A DNA stretch of 64,000 nt. Source: Streptomyces musisoli. GTDB lineage: Bacteria; Actinomycetota; Actinomycetes; Streptomycetales; Streptomycetaceae. Each line of letters begins with the position of its first letter. Positions within the stretch are counted from its first letter, which is position 1. Of this stretch, positions 49,260 through 57,577 are shown in pieces. The stretch lies in assembly GCF_016741855.1 (NCBI RefSeq), contig NZ_JAERRH010000005.1, forward strand, positions 186,001 to 250,000, read 5' to 3'. The position numbers and the translations under genes were made by a program. Under the pieces are notes generated by a model. That model was not told where the DNA came from and searched no databases. It saw only the letters and a program-made list of their open reading frames with translations.

Positions 49260-49991
49260 ATGGCCATCATCGAGACCGAGGCCGCGCTGCACGTGGCGCA
49301 CCGCGACAACCACACGCACCGCGACGTCAACGGCGGCTGGCTGCGCCCCGCCGTCTTCGGTGCGATGGACGGTCTGGTCTCCAACCTCGCCCTGATGACG
49401 GGCGTGGCGGGCGGTTCGGTGAGCCAGCAGACCATCGTCATCACCGGTCTCGCGGGCCTCGCGGCCGGCGCCTTCTCCATGGCCGCCGGCGAGTACACCT
49501 CGGTCGCCTCCCAGCGGGAGCTGGTCGAGGCCGAACTCGACATCGAGCGCCGCGAGCTGCGCAGGCACCCGCAGGACGAGGAGGCCGAGCTGGCCGCGCT
49601 GTACGTGGCCCGCGGGGTCGAACCGGCGCTGGCCCGGCAGGTCGCCCGGCAACTGTCGCGGGATCCCGAGCAGGCCCTGGAGATACACGCCCGCGAGGAG
49701 CTGGGCATCGACCCCGGCGACCTGCCCTCGCCGCTGGTCGCGGCCGTGTCGTCCTTCGGGTCCTTCGCCCTCGGCGCCCTGCTGCCCCTGCTGCCGTACC
49801 TGCTCGGCGCGACCGCGCTGTGGCCGGCCGTGCTGCTCGCCCTCGCCGGACTCTTCGGATGCGGCGCCGTCGTGGCCAAGGTGACCGCGCGCAGCTGGTG
49901 GTTCAGCGGTCTGCGGCAGCTCGCCCTCGGTGGTGCGGCGGCCGGTGTGACGTACGCCCTGGGCGGCCTGTTCGGAACGGCCGTAGGATAG
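49260..49991 (+). CDS. VIT1/CCC1-family iron/manganese transporter
   Basis: A 243-residue membrane transporter moving Fe2+ or Mn2+ out of the cytosol. HRDNHTHRDVNGGWLRPAVF then GAMDGLVSNLALMTGVAGGS is the family's first helix with its metal-binding Asp/Asn. ITGLAGLAAGAFSMAAGEYT, then SVASQRELVEAELDIERREL is helix 2 plus the start of the cytoplasmic Glu-rich metal-binding helix. Three more helices close the protein. The His-rich start (HVAHRDNHTHRD) may bind metal. A site resembling an iron box lies directly upstream, suggesting repression or derepression by an iron regulator. It is divergent from the ARH operon. Confidence 0.92.
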   Translation: MAIIETEAALHVAHRDNHTHRDVNGGWLRPAVFGAMDGLVSNLALMTGVAGGSVSQQTIVITGLAGLAAGAFSMAAGEYTSVASQRELVEAELDIERRELRRHPQDEEAELAALYVARGVEPALARQVARQLSRDPEQALEIHAREELGIDPGDLPSPLVAAVSSFGSFALGALLPLLPYLLGATALWPAVLLALAGLFGCGAVVAKVTARSWWFSGLRQLALGGAAAGVTYALGGLFGTAVG

Positions 49992-50218
49992 CCGGACCGG
50001 TAGCTATGCGATGGGTCGCATAATTACCCGTTACCTGCTGGTTTCGAGTGCCCGGTCACGGGGCATGAGCCGTAAGCACTGTGGGCAATGACGCCTGCTG
50101 CACCCCTGCGGGGTGGGCGATGACGCCCTCCCCGGCCCCCTTAGGGCCGCCGGACGCCGATCCGACCGATCCTGTCCGCGCCGGTCCCCGCGTACGTCTG
50201 CCGCCCTGGCGCGGCACC

Positions 50219-50310
50219 CGCCGTCACCGCGGCACCGCCGTCACCGCACGGCAGCAACCCCGCCGTCACCGCACGGCAACCCCGCCGTCACCGCACGGCA
50301 TCCGCCGTGA
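50219..50310 (+). repeat. Short tandem repeats (CCGCCGTCACCGCACGGCA)
   Basis: Units start near 50235, 50260 and 50283 with the shared core CCGCCGTCACCGCACGGCA and a few variable bases. A partial unit lies before at 50219 and a decayed one after (GCCGTGACTGGACGGCA). Each unit can form a small GCCGT/ACGGC hairpin. Confidence 0.7.
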
Positions 50311-50383
50311 CTGGACGGCACTCGCCGCGTCCGCGTGGTACCTCCGTCGCGACCGCGGCGTCCGCATGGTGGAACGGCCTATC

Positions 50384-50399
50384 CGGTTCCCGGGAACCG
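50384..50399. promoter_or_regulatory. 16-base perfect palindrome upstream of gltB
   Basis: CGGTTCCCGGGAACCG, no mismatch, 100 bases upstream of the gltB start. Candidate operator or hairpin. Confidence 0.4.
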
Positions 50400-50408
50400 C
50401 CCCATCAT

Positions 50409-50435
50409 GTAACCTGCACGAAATTTTGATCTCAC
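50409..50435 (+). promoter_or_regulatory. Possible GlnR box upstream of gltB
   Basis: GTAAC-N6-GAAAT-N6-CTCAC fits the first three elements of the Streptomyces GlnR pattern gTnAC-n6-GAAAc-n6-gTnAC. The fourth element (GAAAC) is absent. It lies 64-90 bases upstream of the gltB start. GlnR control of nitrogen genes is well established; control of this gene is inference. Confidence 0.35.
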
Positions 50436-50498
50436 GCAGAGGGCCAACGTCGTCCCTCGGCACTTGCCACATGCCTCATGACGACGACGGGAGAGCCG

Positions 50499-53400
50499 AT
50501 GCGTACGCCGCGCCAGCCGTCCCAGCATTCCGCGAATGGCCAGAACTGGTCCTTCATGGATGCTCGCCCTGCTGCGCAGGGTATGTACGACCCCCGCAAC
50601 GAACACGACGCGTGCGGCGTCGGTTTCGTCGCCACCCTCACCGGCGAGGCGTCCCACACCCTGGTTGAACAGGCACTCACCGTTCTGCGCAACCTGGAGC
50701 ACCGTGGTGCCACCGGTTCCGAGCCCGACTCCGGCGACGGTGCGGGCCTGCTCTGTCAGGTGCCGGATGCCTTCTTCCGTGAGGTGGCCGGATTCGACCT
50801 TCCCGCGGCCGGTGCCTACGCGGTAGGCATCGCGTTCCTGCCCGAGGAGGGGACCGAGGGCGCCGTCTCATCCATCGAGACGATCGCCGGCGAAGAGGGG
50901 CTGACCGTCCTCGGCTGGCGAGAGGTCCCGGTCGCGCCGGAGCTGCTCGGTGCCACCGCCCGCTCCACCATGCCGGTCTTCCGGCAGGTCTTCGTGGGCG
51001 ACGGCGTCAGCGAGGGCATCACGCTGGACCGCAAGGCGTTCGCGCTGCGCAAGCGCGCCGAGCGCGAGGCCGGTGTCTACTTCCCGTCGCTCTCCGCGCG
51101 CACGATCGTCTACAAGGGCATGCTGACCACCGGCCAGCTGGAGCCCTTCTTCCCGGACCTGTCCGACCGCCGCTTCGCCTCCGCGGTCGCGCTCGTGCAC
51201 TCCCGGTTCTCCACGAACACCTTCCCGTCGTGGCCGCTCGCGCACCCGTACCGCTTCGTCGCGCACAACGGTGAGATCAACACCGTCAAGGGCAACCGCA
51301 ACTGGATGCGCGCCCGCGAGTCCCAGCTGGTCTCCGACCTCTTCGGCGAGCGCAGCCTGGACCGCGTCTTCCCGGTCTGCACGCCGGACGCCTCCGACTC
51401 CGCCTCCTTCGACGAGGTGCTGGAGCTGCTGCACCTGGGCGGCCGCTCGCTGCCCCACTCCGTGCTGATGATGATCCCGGAGGCGTGGGAGAACCACGAC
51501 TCCATGGACCCGGCCCGGCGCGCCTTCTACCAGTACCACTCCACGATGATGGAGCCCTGGGACGGCCCCGCCTGCGTCACCTTCACCGACGGCACCCAGG
51601 TCGGCGCCGTGCTCGACCGCAACGGTCTGCGTCCCGGCCGCTACTGGGTCACCGACGACGGCCTCGTCGTCCTCGGCTCCGAGGTCGGCGTCCTCGACAT
51701 CGACCCGGCCAAGGTCGTCCGCAAGGGCCGCCTCCAGCCCGGCAAGATGTTCCTCGTCGACACCGCCGAGCACCGCATCATCGAGGACGACGAGATCAAG
51801 GCGTCCCTCGCCGCCGAGAAGCCCTACGCCGAATGGCTGGAGGCCGGCGAGATCGAGCTGAGCGACCTGCCCGAGCGCGAGCACATCATCCACACCCACG
51901 CCTCGGTCACCCGCCGCCAGCAGACCTTCGGGTACACCGAGGAGGAGCTGCGCGTCATCCTCGCCCCGATGGCCCGCGCCGGCGCCGAGCCGATCGGCTC
52001 CATGGGCACCGACAGCCCCATCGCGGCCCTGTCCGAGCGCCCGCGGCTGCTCTTCGACTACTTCACCCAGCTGTTCGCGCAGGTCACCAACCCGCCGCTG
52101 GACGCGATCCGCGAGGAACTGGTCACCTCCCTGCGCTCCTCGCTGGGCCCCGAGGGCAACCTGCTCGACCCGACGGCCGCCTCCTGCCGCTCGGTCACCC
52201 TGCCCTTCCCGGTGATCGACAACGACGAGCTGGCCAAGCTCATCCACATCAACGCCGACGGCGACATGCCCGGCTTCAAGGCCGCGACCCTGTCGGGCCT
52301 GTACCGGGTCTCCGGCGGCGGCGACTCCCTCGCCGCGCGCATCGCGGAGATCTGCGCCGAGGCCGACGCCGCCATCGAGAACGGCGCCCGCCTGATCGTC
52401 CTGTCGGACCGGCACTCCGACGCCGAGCACGCGCCGATCCCGTCGCTGCTGCTCACCGCGGCCGTCCACCACCACCTCATCCGCACCAAGCAGCGCACCC
52501 ACGTGGGCCTGCTGGTCGAGGCCGGCGACGTCCGCGAGGTCCACCACGTCGCCCTGCTCATCGGGTTCGGCGCCGCCGCCGTCAACCCGTACCTGGCGAT
52601 GGAGTCGGTCGAGGACCTGCTGCGCGCGGGTACCTTCCTGAGCGGCCTGGAGCCCGAGCAGGCCATCAAGAACCTGATCTACGCCCTCGGCAAGGGCGTC
52701 CTGAAGGTCATGTCCAAGATGGGCATCTCCACCGTCGCCTCCTACCGCGGCGCCCAGGTCTTCGAGGCCGTCGGCCTGGACGAGGCCTTCGTGGAGAAGT
52801 ACTTCAACGGCACCGCCACCAAGATCGGCGGCGTCGGCATCGACGTCATCGCCGAGGAGGTCGCCGCCCGCCACGCCAAGGCCTACCCGGCCTCCGGCAT
52901 CGCCCCGGCGCACCGCGCGCTGGAGATCGGCGGCGAGTACCAGTGGCGCCGCGAGGGCGAGCCGCACCTGTTCGACCCGGACACGGTCTTCCGCCTCCAG
53001 CACTCCACGCGCACCGGCCGGTACGACATCTTCAAGAAGTACACGTCTCGTGTGAACGAGCAGTCCGAGCGCCTGATGACGCTGCGCGGCCTGTTCGGCT
53101 TCAAGTCCGACCGCGCACCGATCTCCATCGACGAGGTCGAGTCGGCCGACGAGATCGTCAAGCGGTTCTCGACCGGCGCCATGTCGTACGGCTCCATCTC
53201 CAAGGAGGCGCACGAGACCCTCGCCATCGCCATGAACCAGCTGGGCGGCAAGTCCAACACCGGTGAGGGCGGCGAGGACCCGGACCGCCTGTACGACCCG
53301 GCCCGCCGCTCCGCCATCAAGCAGGTCGCCTCCGGCCGCTTCGGCGTGACCTCCGAGTACCTGGTCAACGCGGACGACATCCAGATCAAGATGGCCCAGG

Positions 53401-55091
53401 GCGCCAAGCCCGGCGAGGGCGGCCAGCTGCCCGGCCACAAGGTCTACCCGTGGGTCGCGAGGACGCGTCACTCGACGCCGGGCGTGGGCCTGATCTCCCC
53501 GCCGCCGCACCACGACATCTACTCCATCGAGGACCTGGCCCAGCTGATCCACGACCTGAAGAACGCGAACCCGCAGGCGCGGATCCACGTGAAGCTGGTC
53601 TCCGAGGTCGGCGTCGGCACGGTCGCGGCCGGTGTGTCCAAGGCGCACGCGGACGTGGTGCTGATCTCCGGCCACGACGGCGGTACGGGCGCCTCCCCGC
53701 TGACCTCCCTGAAGCACGCGGGCGGCCCCTGGGAGCTGGGCCTGGCCGAGACCCAGCAGACGCTGCTGCTCAACGGCCTGCGCGACCGGATCGTGGTCCA
53801 GACGGACGGCCAGCTGAAGACCGGCCGTGACGTGGTCATCGCCGCGCTGCTCGGTGCCGAGGAGTTCGGTTTCGCGACCGCCCCGCTCGTCGTCTCCGGC
53901 TGCGTCATGATGCGCGTCTGCCACCTGGACACCTGCCCGGTCGGCATCGCCACCCAGAACCCGACCCTGCGCGACCGCTTCTCCGGCAAGGCCGAGTACG
54001 TGGTGAACTTCTTCCGGTTCATCGCCGAAGAGGTCCGCGAGCTGCTGGCCGAGCTGGGCTTCCGCTCCATCGAGGAGGCCGTCGGCCACGCCGAGGTGCT
54101 GGACGTCGAGCGCGCGGTCGACCACTGGAAGGCGCAGGGCCTGGACCTGAAGCCGCTGTTCCACGTGCCCGACCTGCCCGAGGGCGCGGTCCGCCACCGG
54201 CTGATCGCCCAGGACCACGGCCTGGAGAAGGCCCTGGACAACGAGCTGATCAAGCTCGCCGCCGACGCCCTCGCCGCGAACGACGCGACCGAGGCCCAGC
54301 CGGTGCGCGCCCAGGTCGCCATCCGCAACATCAACCGCACGGTCGGCACCATGCTCGGCCACGAGGTGACGAAGAAGTTCGGTGGCGCGGGCCTGCCCGA
54401 CGACACCATCGACATCACCTTCACCGGCTCCGCCGGCCAGTCCTTCGGCGCGTTCCTGCCGCGCGGCATCACGCTGCGCCTGGAGGGCGACGCCAACGAC
54501 TACGTCGGCAAGGGCCTCTCCGGCGGCCGCGTCGTCGTCCGCCCGGACCGGGCCGCCGACCACCTCGCCGAGTACTCGACCATCGCGGGCAACACCATCG
54601 GCTACGGCGCCACCGGCGGCGAGATGTTCCTGCGCGGCCGTACCGGTGAGCGGTTCTGCGTCCGCAACTCCGGCGCGCTGGTGGTCTCCGAGGGCGTGGG
54701 CGACCACGGCTGCGAGTACATGACCGGCGGTCACGCGGTCGTCCTCGGCCCGACCGGCCGCAACTTCGCGGCGGGCATGTCCGGCGGTGTCGCCTACGTC
54801 ATCGACCTCGACCGCGACAACGTCAACGCCGGCAACGTCGGCTCGGTCGAGGCGCTGGACGACACGGACAAGCAGTGGCTGCACGACGTGGTGCGCCGCC
54901 ACGCCGAGGAGACCGGCTCGACCGTCGCCGAGAAGCTGCTCGCCGACTGGGACCAGGCCGTGGAGCGCTTCAGCAAGATCATCCCCAGCACGTACAAGGC
55001 AGTGCTCGCCGCCAAGGACGCCGCCGAGCGAGCCGGTCTGACCGAGACCGAGATCACCGAGAAGATGATGGAGGCGGCGATCAATGGCTGA
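50499..55091 (+). CDS. gltB: Glutamate synthase (NADPH) large subunit
   Basis: A 1530-residue ferredoxin-like-cluster flavoenzyme making two glutamates from glutamine and 2-oxoglutarate. A propeptide of about 35 residues precedes the amidotransferase nucleophile in NEHDACGVGFVATLTGE; the Cys should become the mature N-terminus. FSTNTFPSWPLAHPYRFVAH then NGEINTVKGNRNW is the glutaminase domain. The synthase domain includes KPGEGGQLPGHKVYPWVART, and C-x5-C-x4-C in CVMMRVCHLDTCPVGIATQ for the 3Fe-4S cluster. The GXGXG C-terminal domain ends the protein. GGGAG 5 bases before the ATG at 50499 favours it over ATG 50478. It overlaps gltD by 8 bases. Confidence 0.97.
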   Translation: MRTPRQPSQHSANGQNWSFMDARPAAQGMYDPRNEHDACGVGFVATLTGEASHTLVEQALTVLRNLEHRGATGSEPDSGDGAGLLCQVPDAFFREVAGFDLPAAGAYAVGIAFLPEEGTEGAVSSIETIAGEEGLTVLGWREVPVAPELLGATARSTMPVFRQVFVGDGVSEGITLDRKAFALRKRAEREAGVYFPSLSARTIVYKGMLTTGQLEPFFPDLSDRRFASAVALVHSRFSTNTFPSWPLAHPYRFVAHNGEINTVKGNRNWMRARESQLVSDLFGERSLDRVFPVCTPDASDSASFDEVLELLHLGGRSLPHSVLMMIPEAWENHDSMDPARRAFYQYHSTMMEPWDGPACVTFTDGTQVGAVLDRNGLRPGRYWVTDDGLVVLGSEVGVLDIDPAKVVRKGRLQPGKMFLVDTAEHRIIEDDEIKASLAAEKPYAEWLEAGEIELSDLPEREHIIHTHASVTRRQQTFGYTEEELRVILAPMARAGAEPIGSMGTDSPIAALSERPRLLFDYFTQLFAQVTNPPLDAIREELVTSLRSSLGPEGNLLDPTAASCRSVTLPFPVIDNDELAKLIHINADGDMPGFKAATLSGLYRVSGGGDSLAARIAEICAEADAAIENGARLIVLSDRHSDAEHAPIPSLLLTAAVHHHLIRTKQRTHVGLLVEAGDVREVHHVALLIGFGAAAVNPYLAMESVEDLLRAGTFLSGLEPEQAIKNLIYALGKGVLKVMSKMGISTVASYRGAQVFEAVGLDEAFVEKYFNGTATKIGGVGIDVIAEEVAARHAKAYPASGIAPAHRALEIGGEYQWRREGEPHLFDPDTVFRLQHSTRTGRYDIFKKYTSRVNEQSERLMTLRGLFGFKSDRAPISIDEVESADEIVKRFSTGAMSYGSISKEAHETLAIAMNQLGGKSNTGEGGEDPDRLYDPARRSAIKQVASGRFGVTSEYLVNADDIQIKMAQGAKPGEGGQLPGHKVYPWVARTRHSTPGVGLISPPPHHDIYSIEDLAQLIHDLKNANPQARIHVKLVSEVGVGTVAAGVSKAHADVVLISGHDGGTGASPLTSLKHAGGPWELGLAETQQTLLLNGLRDRIVVQTDGQLKTGRDVVIAALLGAEEFGFATAPLVVSGCVMMRVCHLDTCPVGIATQNPTLRDRFSGKAEYVVNFFRFIAEEVRELLAELGFRSIEEAVGHAEVLDVERAVDHWKAQGLDLKPLFHVPDLPEGAVRHRLIAQDHGLEKALDNELIKLAADALAANDATEAQPVRAQVAIRNINRTVGTMLGHEVTKKFGGAGLPDDTIDITFTGSAGQSFGAFLPRGITLRLEGDANDYVGKGLSGGRVVVRPDRAADHLAEYSTIAGNTIGYGATGGEMFLRGRTGERFCVRNSGALVVSEGVGDHGCEYMTGGHAVVLGPTGRNFAAGMSGGVAYVIDLDRDNVNAGNVGSVEALDDTDKQWLHDVVRRHAEETGSTVAEKLLADWDQAVERFSKIIPSTYKAVLAAKDAAERAGLTETEITEKMMEAAING

Positions 55092-56547
55092 CCCGAAGGG
55101 CTTCCTGAACCACGGCCGTGAGGTCGCCAAGTCCCGTCCCGTCGACGTGCGCCTGAAGGACTGGAACGAGGTCTACGTCCCCGGCTCCCTGCTGCCCATC
55201 ATCAGCAAGCAGGCCAGCCGCTGCATGGACTGCGGCATCCCGTTCTGCCACAACGGCTGTCCGCTCGGGAACCTGATCCCGGAGTGGAACGACTACGCCT
55301 ACCGCGAGGACTGGGCCGCGGCCCAGGAGCGCCTGCACGCGACCAACAACTTCCCGGAGTTCACCGGCCGCCTCTGCCCGGCCCCCTGCGAGTCGGCGTG
55401 CGTGCTGGGCATCAACCAGCCGCCGGTCACCATCAAGAACGTCGAGGTCTCGATCATCGACAAGGCGTGGGAGACCGGGGACGTCGCCCCGCAGATCCCC
55501 GAGCGCCTGTCCGGCAAGACGGTCGCGGTGATCGGCTCGGGCCCGGCGGGCCTCGCCGCCGCCCAGCAGCTGACCCGGGCCGGTCACACGGTCGCCGTCT
55601 ACGAGCGCGCGGACCGCATCGGAGGCCTCCTCCGCTACGGCATCCCCGAGTTCAAGATGGAGAAGCGGCACATCAACCGCCGTATCGAGCAGATGCGCGC
55701 GGAGGGCACCCGCTTCCGCACCGGCGTCGAGATCGGCCGCGACCTCAAGGCCACCGACCTGAAGAAGCGGTACGACGCGGTCGTGATCGCCGCCGGCGCC
55801 ACGACCGCCCGTGACCTGCCGGTGCCGGGCCGCGAGCTCAAGGGCATCTACCAGGCCATGGAGTACCTGCCCCTGGCGAACAAGGTCCAGGAGGGCGACT
55901 ACGTCACCGCCCCGGTCTCGGCCGAGGGCAAGCACGTCGTGGTCATCGGCGGCGGTGACACCGGCGCCGACTGCGTGGGCACCGCCCACCGGCAGGGCGC
56001 GGCCTCCGTCACCCAGCTGGAGATCATGCCCCGCCCGAACGACGAGCGGCACCCGACCAGCCAGCCCTGGCCGACCTTCCCGATGCTCTACAAGGTGACG
56101 AGCGCCCACGAGGAGGGCGGCGAGCGGGTCTACTCCGTCTCGACCACCCACTTCGAGGGCGACGAGGACGGCAACGTCCAGTGGCTGCACCTGTCGGAAG
56201 TCGAGTTCGTCGACGGCAAGCTGACCTCCAAGCCGGGCACCGAGCGCAAGATCCCGGCCCAGCTGGTCACCCTCGCCATGGGCTTCACCGGCACCGACCG
56301 GGAGAACGGCCTGGTCGACCAGTTCGGCCTGGACCTCGACGAACGCGGTAACATCGCCCGCGACGCCGACTTCCAGACCAACGTGCCGGGTGTGTTCGTC
56401 GCCGGTGACGCCGGCCGCGGCCAGTCCCTCATCGTGTGGGCGATCGCGGAGGGCCGCTCGGCCGCCCGCGGAGTCGACCGCCACCTGACCGGTGCCAGCG
56501 ACCTGCCCGCCCCGATCCGCCCGACGGACCGCGCCCTGGCGGTCTGA
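55084..56547 (+). CDS. gltD: Glutamate synthase (NADPH) small subunit
   Basis: A 487-residue FAD protein that passes electrons from NADPH to GltB through two 4Fe-4S clusters. The N-terminal Cys motifs are CMDCGIPFCHNGCPLGN (about 42-58) and RLCPAPCESACVLG (about 97). FAD binds at AVIGSGPAGLAAAQQLTRAG (about 148) and NADPH at VVIGGGDTGADCVGTAHRQG (about 285). VPGVFVAGDAGRGQSLIVWA near 435 closes the FAD site. ATG at 55084 lies inside the end of gltB, so translation is coupled. A hairpin about 65 bases after the stop is the likely end of the operon. Confidence 0.97.
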   Translation: MADPKGFLNHGREVAKSRPVDVRLKDWNEVYVPGSLLPIISKQASRCMDCGIPFCHNGCPLGNLIPEWNDYAYREDWAAAQERLHATNNFPEFTGRLCPAPCESACVLGINQPPVTIKNVEVSIIDKAWETGDVAPQIPERLSGKTVAVIGSGPAGLAAAQQLTRAGHTVAVYERADRIGGLLRYGIPEFKMEKRHINRRIEQMRAEGTRFRTGVEIGRDLKATDLKKRYDAVVIAAGATTARDLPVPGRELKGIYQAMEYLPLANKVQEGDYVTAPVSAEGKHVVVIGGGDTGADCVGTAHRQGAASVTQLEIMPRPNDERHPTSQPWPTFPMLYKVTSAHEEGGERVYSVSTTHFEGDEDGNVQWLHLSEVEFVDGKLTSKPGTERKIPAQLVTLAMGFTGTDRENGLVDQFGLDLDERGNIARDADFQTNVPGVFVAGDAGRGQSLIVWAIAEGRSAARGVDRHLTGASDLPAPIRPTDRALAV

Positions 56548-56613
56548 GGCACCCACAAGGGACCCCGGGTCCCCCATAGACGTCCCGTACAACGGCGTGC
56601 GGAACACTGACGG

Positions 56614-56653
56614 CGCCTGCCCGCCTGTCCCCGACCGGACGACTGGGCAGGCG
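56614..56653 (+). terminator. Likely terminator of gltBD
   Basis: CGCCTGCCC (56614-56622) pairs with GGGCAGGCG (56645-56653) around a 22-base loop, followed by TCGTTGC. A tighter palindrome, GGGACCC-C-GGGTCCC (56559-56573), lies closer to the gltD stop. Confidence 0.55.
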
Positions 56654-56719
56654 TCGTTGCATGTCCGCACGCGGGCCGTGATCACGTAGGCTCGGGCCCC
56701 GGACAGCCGAGGGGGGACC

Positions 56720-57445
56720 ATGGCCGCGATCAGTCTGCGCAAGGTGGAGGAGACCGCGCCCGCGCTGGTGGGCGCCTACCGGTCGGCGGGGGTGTCCCTG
56801 CGCAAACACGGTCTGGACGGGCTGCGGGCGGCCGTCTACCTCGTCGTCGACTACTCGGGCTCGATGAAGCCCTACTACGGGGACGGCAGCGTGCAGGCGC
56901 TCGCCGACCGGGTGCTGGGCCTGTCGGCGCACCTGGACGACGACGGGAGCGTGCCCGTGGTGTTCTTCTCCACGGACGTCGACGCGGTCACCGACATCGC
57001 CCTCGCCGGCCACGAGGGCCGGATCGAGCGGATCGCGGCCGGGCTCGGCCACATGGGCAAGACCAGCTACCACCTGGCGATGGACGCCGTCATCGACCAC
57101 TACCTGGACAGCGGCTCCACCGCCCCCGCCCTGGTCGTCTTCCAGACCGACGGCGGCCCGATCAACAAGCTCGCCGCCGAGCGCTATCTGTGCAAGGCCG
57201 CCCGGCTCCCGCTGTTCTGGCAGTTCGTCGGGTTCGGCGACCCGGGTAGCCGGCAGTTCGAGTTCCTGCGGAAACTGGACGAGCTGGCGGTGCCCGGCAA
57301 GCGGGTCGTGGACAACGCGGGGTTCTTCCACGCGGGCCGGGACCCCCGGCAGGTCTCCGACGCCGAGCTGTACGACCGGCTCGTCGGCGAGTTCCCGAGG
57401 TGGCTGTCGGCCGCGCGGGCCCAGGGGATCGTACGGCCGTCCTGA
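56720..57445 (+). CDS. VWA-domain protein (TerY/TerF-like)
   Basis: A 241-residue cytoplasmic von Willebrand factor A domain. The MIDAS metal site is visible as AVYLVVDYSGSMKPYYGDGS (DxSGS, about residue 41-46), a conserved Thr in MGKTSYHLAMDAVIDHYLDS, and QTDGGPINKLAAERYLCKAA. The N-terminus ISLRKVEETAPALVGAYRSA resembles tellurite-resistance TerF/TerY proteins, which act with TerD-type partners; none is in this window. ATG at 56720 after GGGGGG. It appears monocistronic, between the gltBD terminator and a convergent acyl-CoA dehydrogenase. Confidence 0.88.
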   Translation: MAAISLRKVEETAPALVGAYRSAGVSLRKHGLDGLRAAVYLVVDYSGSMKPYYGDGSVQALADRVLGLSAHLDDDGSVPVVFFSTDVDAVTDIALAGHEGRIERIAAGLGHMGKTSYHLAMDAVIDHYLDSGSTAPALVVFQTDGGPINKLAAERYLCKAARLPLFWQFVGFGDPGSRQFEFLRKLDELAVPGKRVVDNAGFFHAGRDPRQVSDAELYDRLVGEFPRWLSAARAQGIVRPS

Positions 57446-57577
57446 CCTCGGCCCCGGCCACCGTACGAGCCTGTCCGCGGTCTGCGGGCCGGCCGGGTTC
57501 CGGGCCCGGCGGTCGCTCGTGCGGCCTGACCGGGGCTCGGCCCGCCAGTCGCTCCCGACCGGCCTGCCGGCCGCCTC

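Larger units (their letters stand above)
49992..50498. other. 507-base gap upstream of gltB
   Basis: It holds no credible gene. In order: TATGCGA-TGGG-TCGCATA (50005-50022), a 7-base-stem hairpin that may end the transporter transcript; CACCCC-TGC-GGGGTG (50101-50115); four to five short tandem repeats (50219-50310); a 16-base palindrome (50384-50399); a GlnR-box-like element (50409-50435); and the gltB leader. Confidence 0.6.

Noticed and set aside
49150..49260. Small plus-strand frame beginning MKGVGSVLSKSR upstream of the transporter
   Set aside because: It runs out of frame into the transporter gene, and the transporter has its own site and start. Probably leader sequence.
50219..50310. 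CRISPR-like array
   Set aside because: Units abut with only a few bases between them, so there are no unique spacers of CRISPR length and no cas genes. The same applies to 20897-21151.
50868..55130. Very long open frame antisense to gltB (and a similar one antisense to dnaE)
   Set aside because: Expected from the GC-rich third positions of the real genes. The translation is low-complexity (Val/Leu/Gly/Asp/His) with no domain, while the sense strand encodes clear GltB and DnaE.
56559..56573. GGGACCCCGGGTCCC as the gltD terminator
   Set aside because: The palindrome has a single central base, so it cannot form a tight loop with full stem. The hairpin at 56614-56653 is a better candidate.
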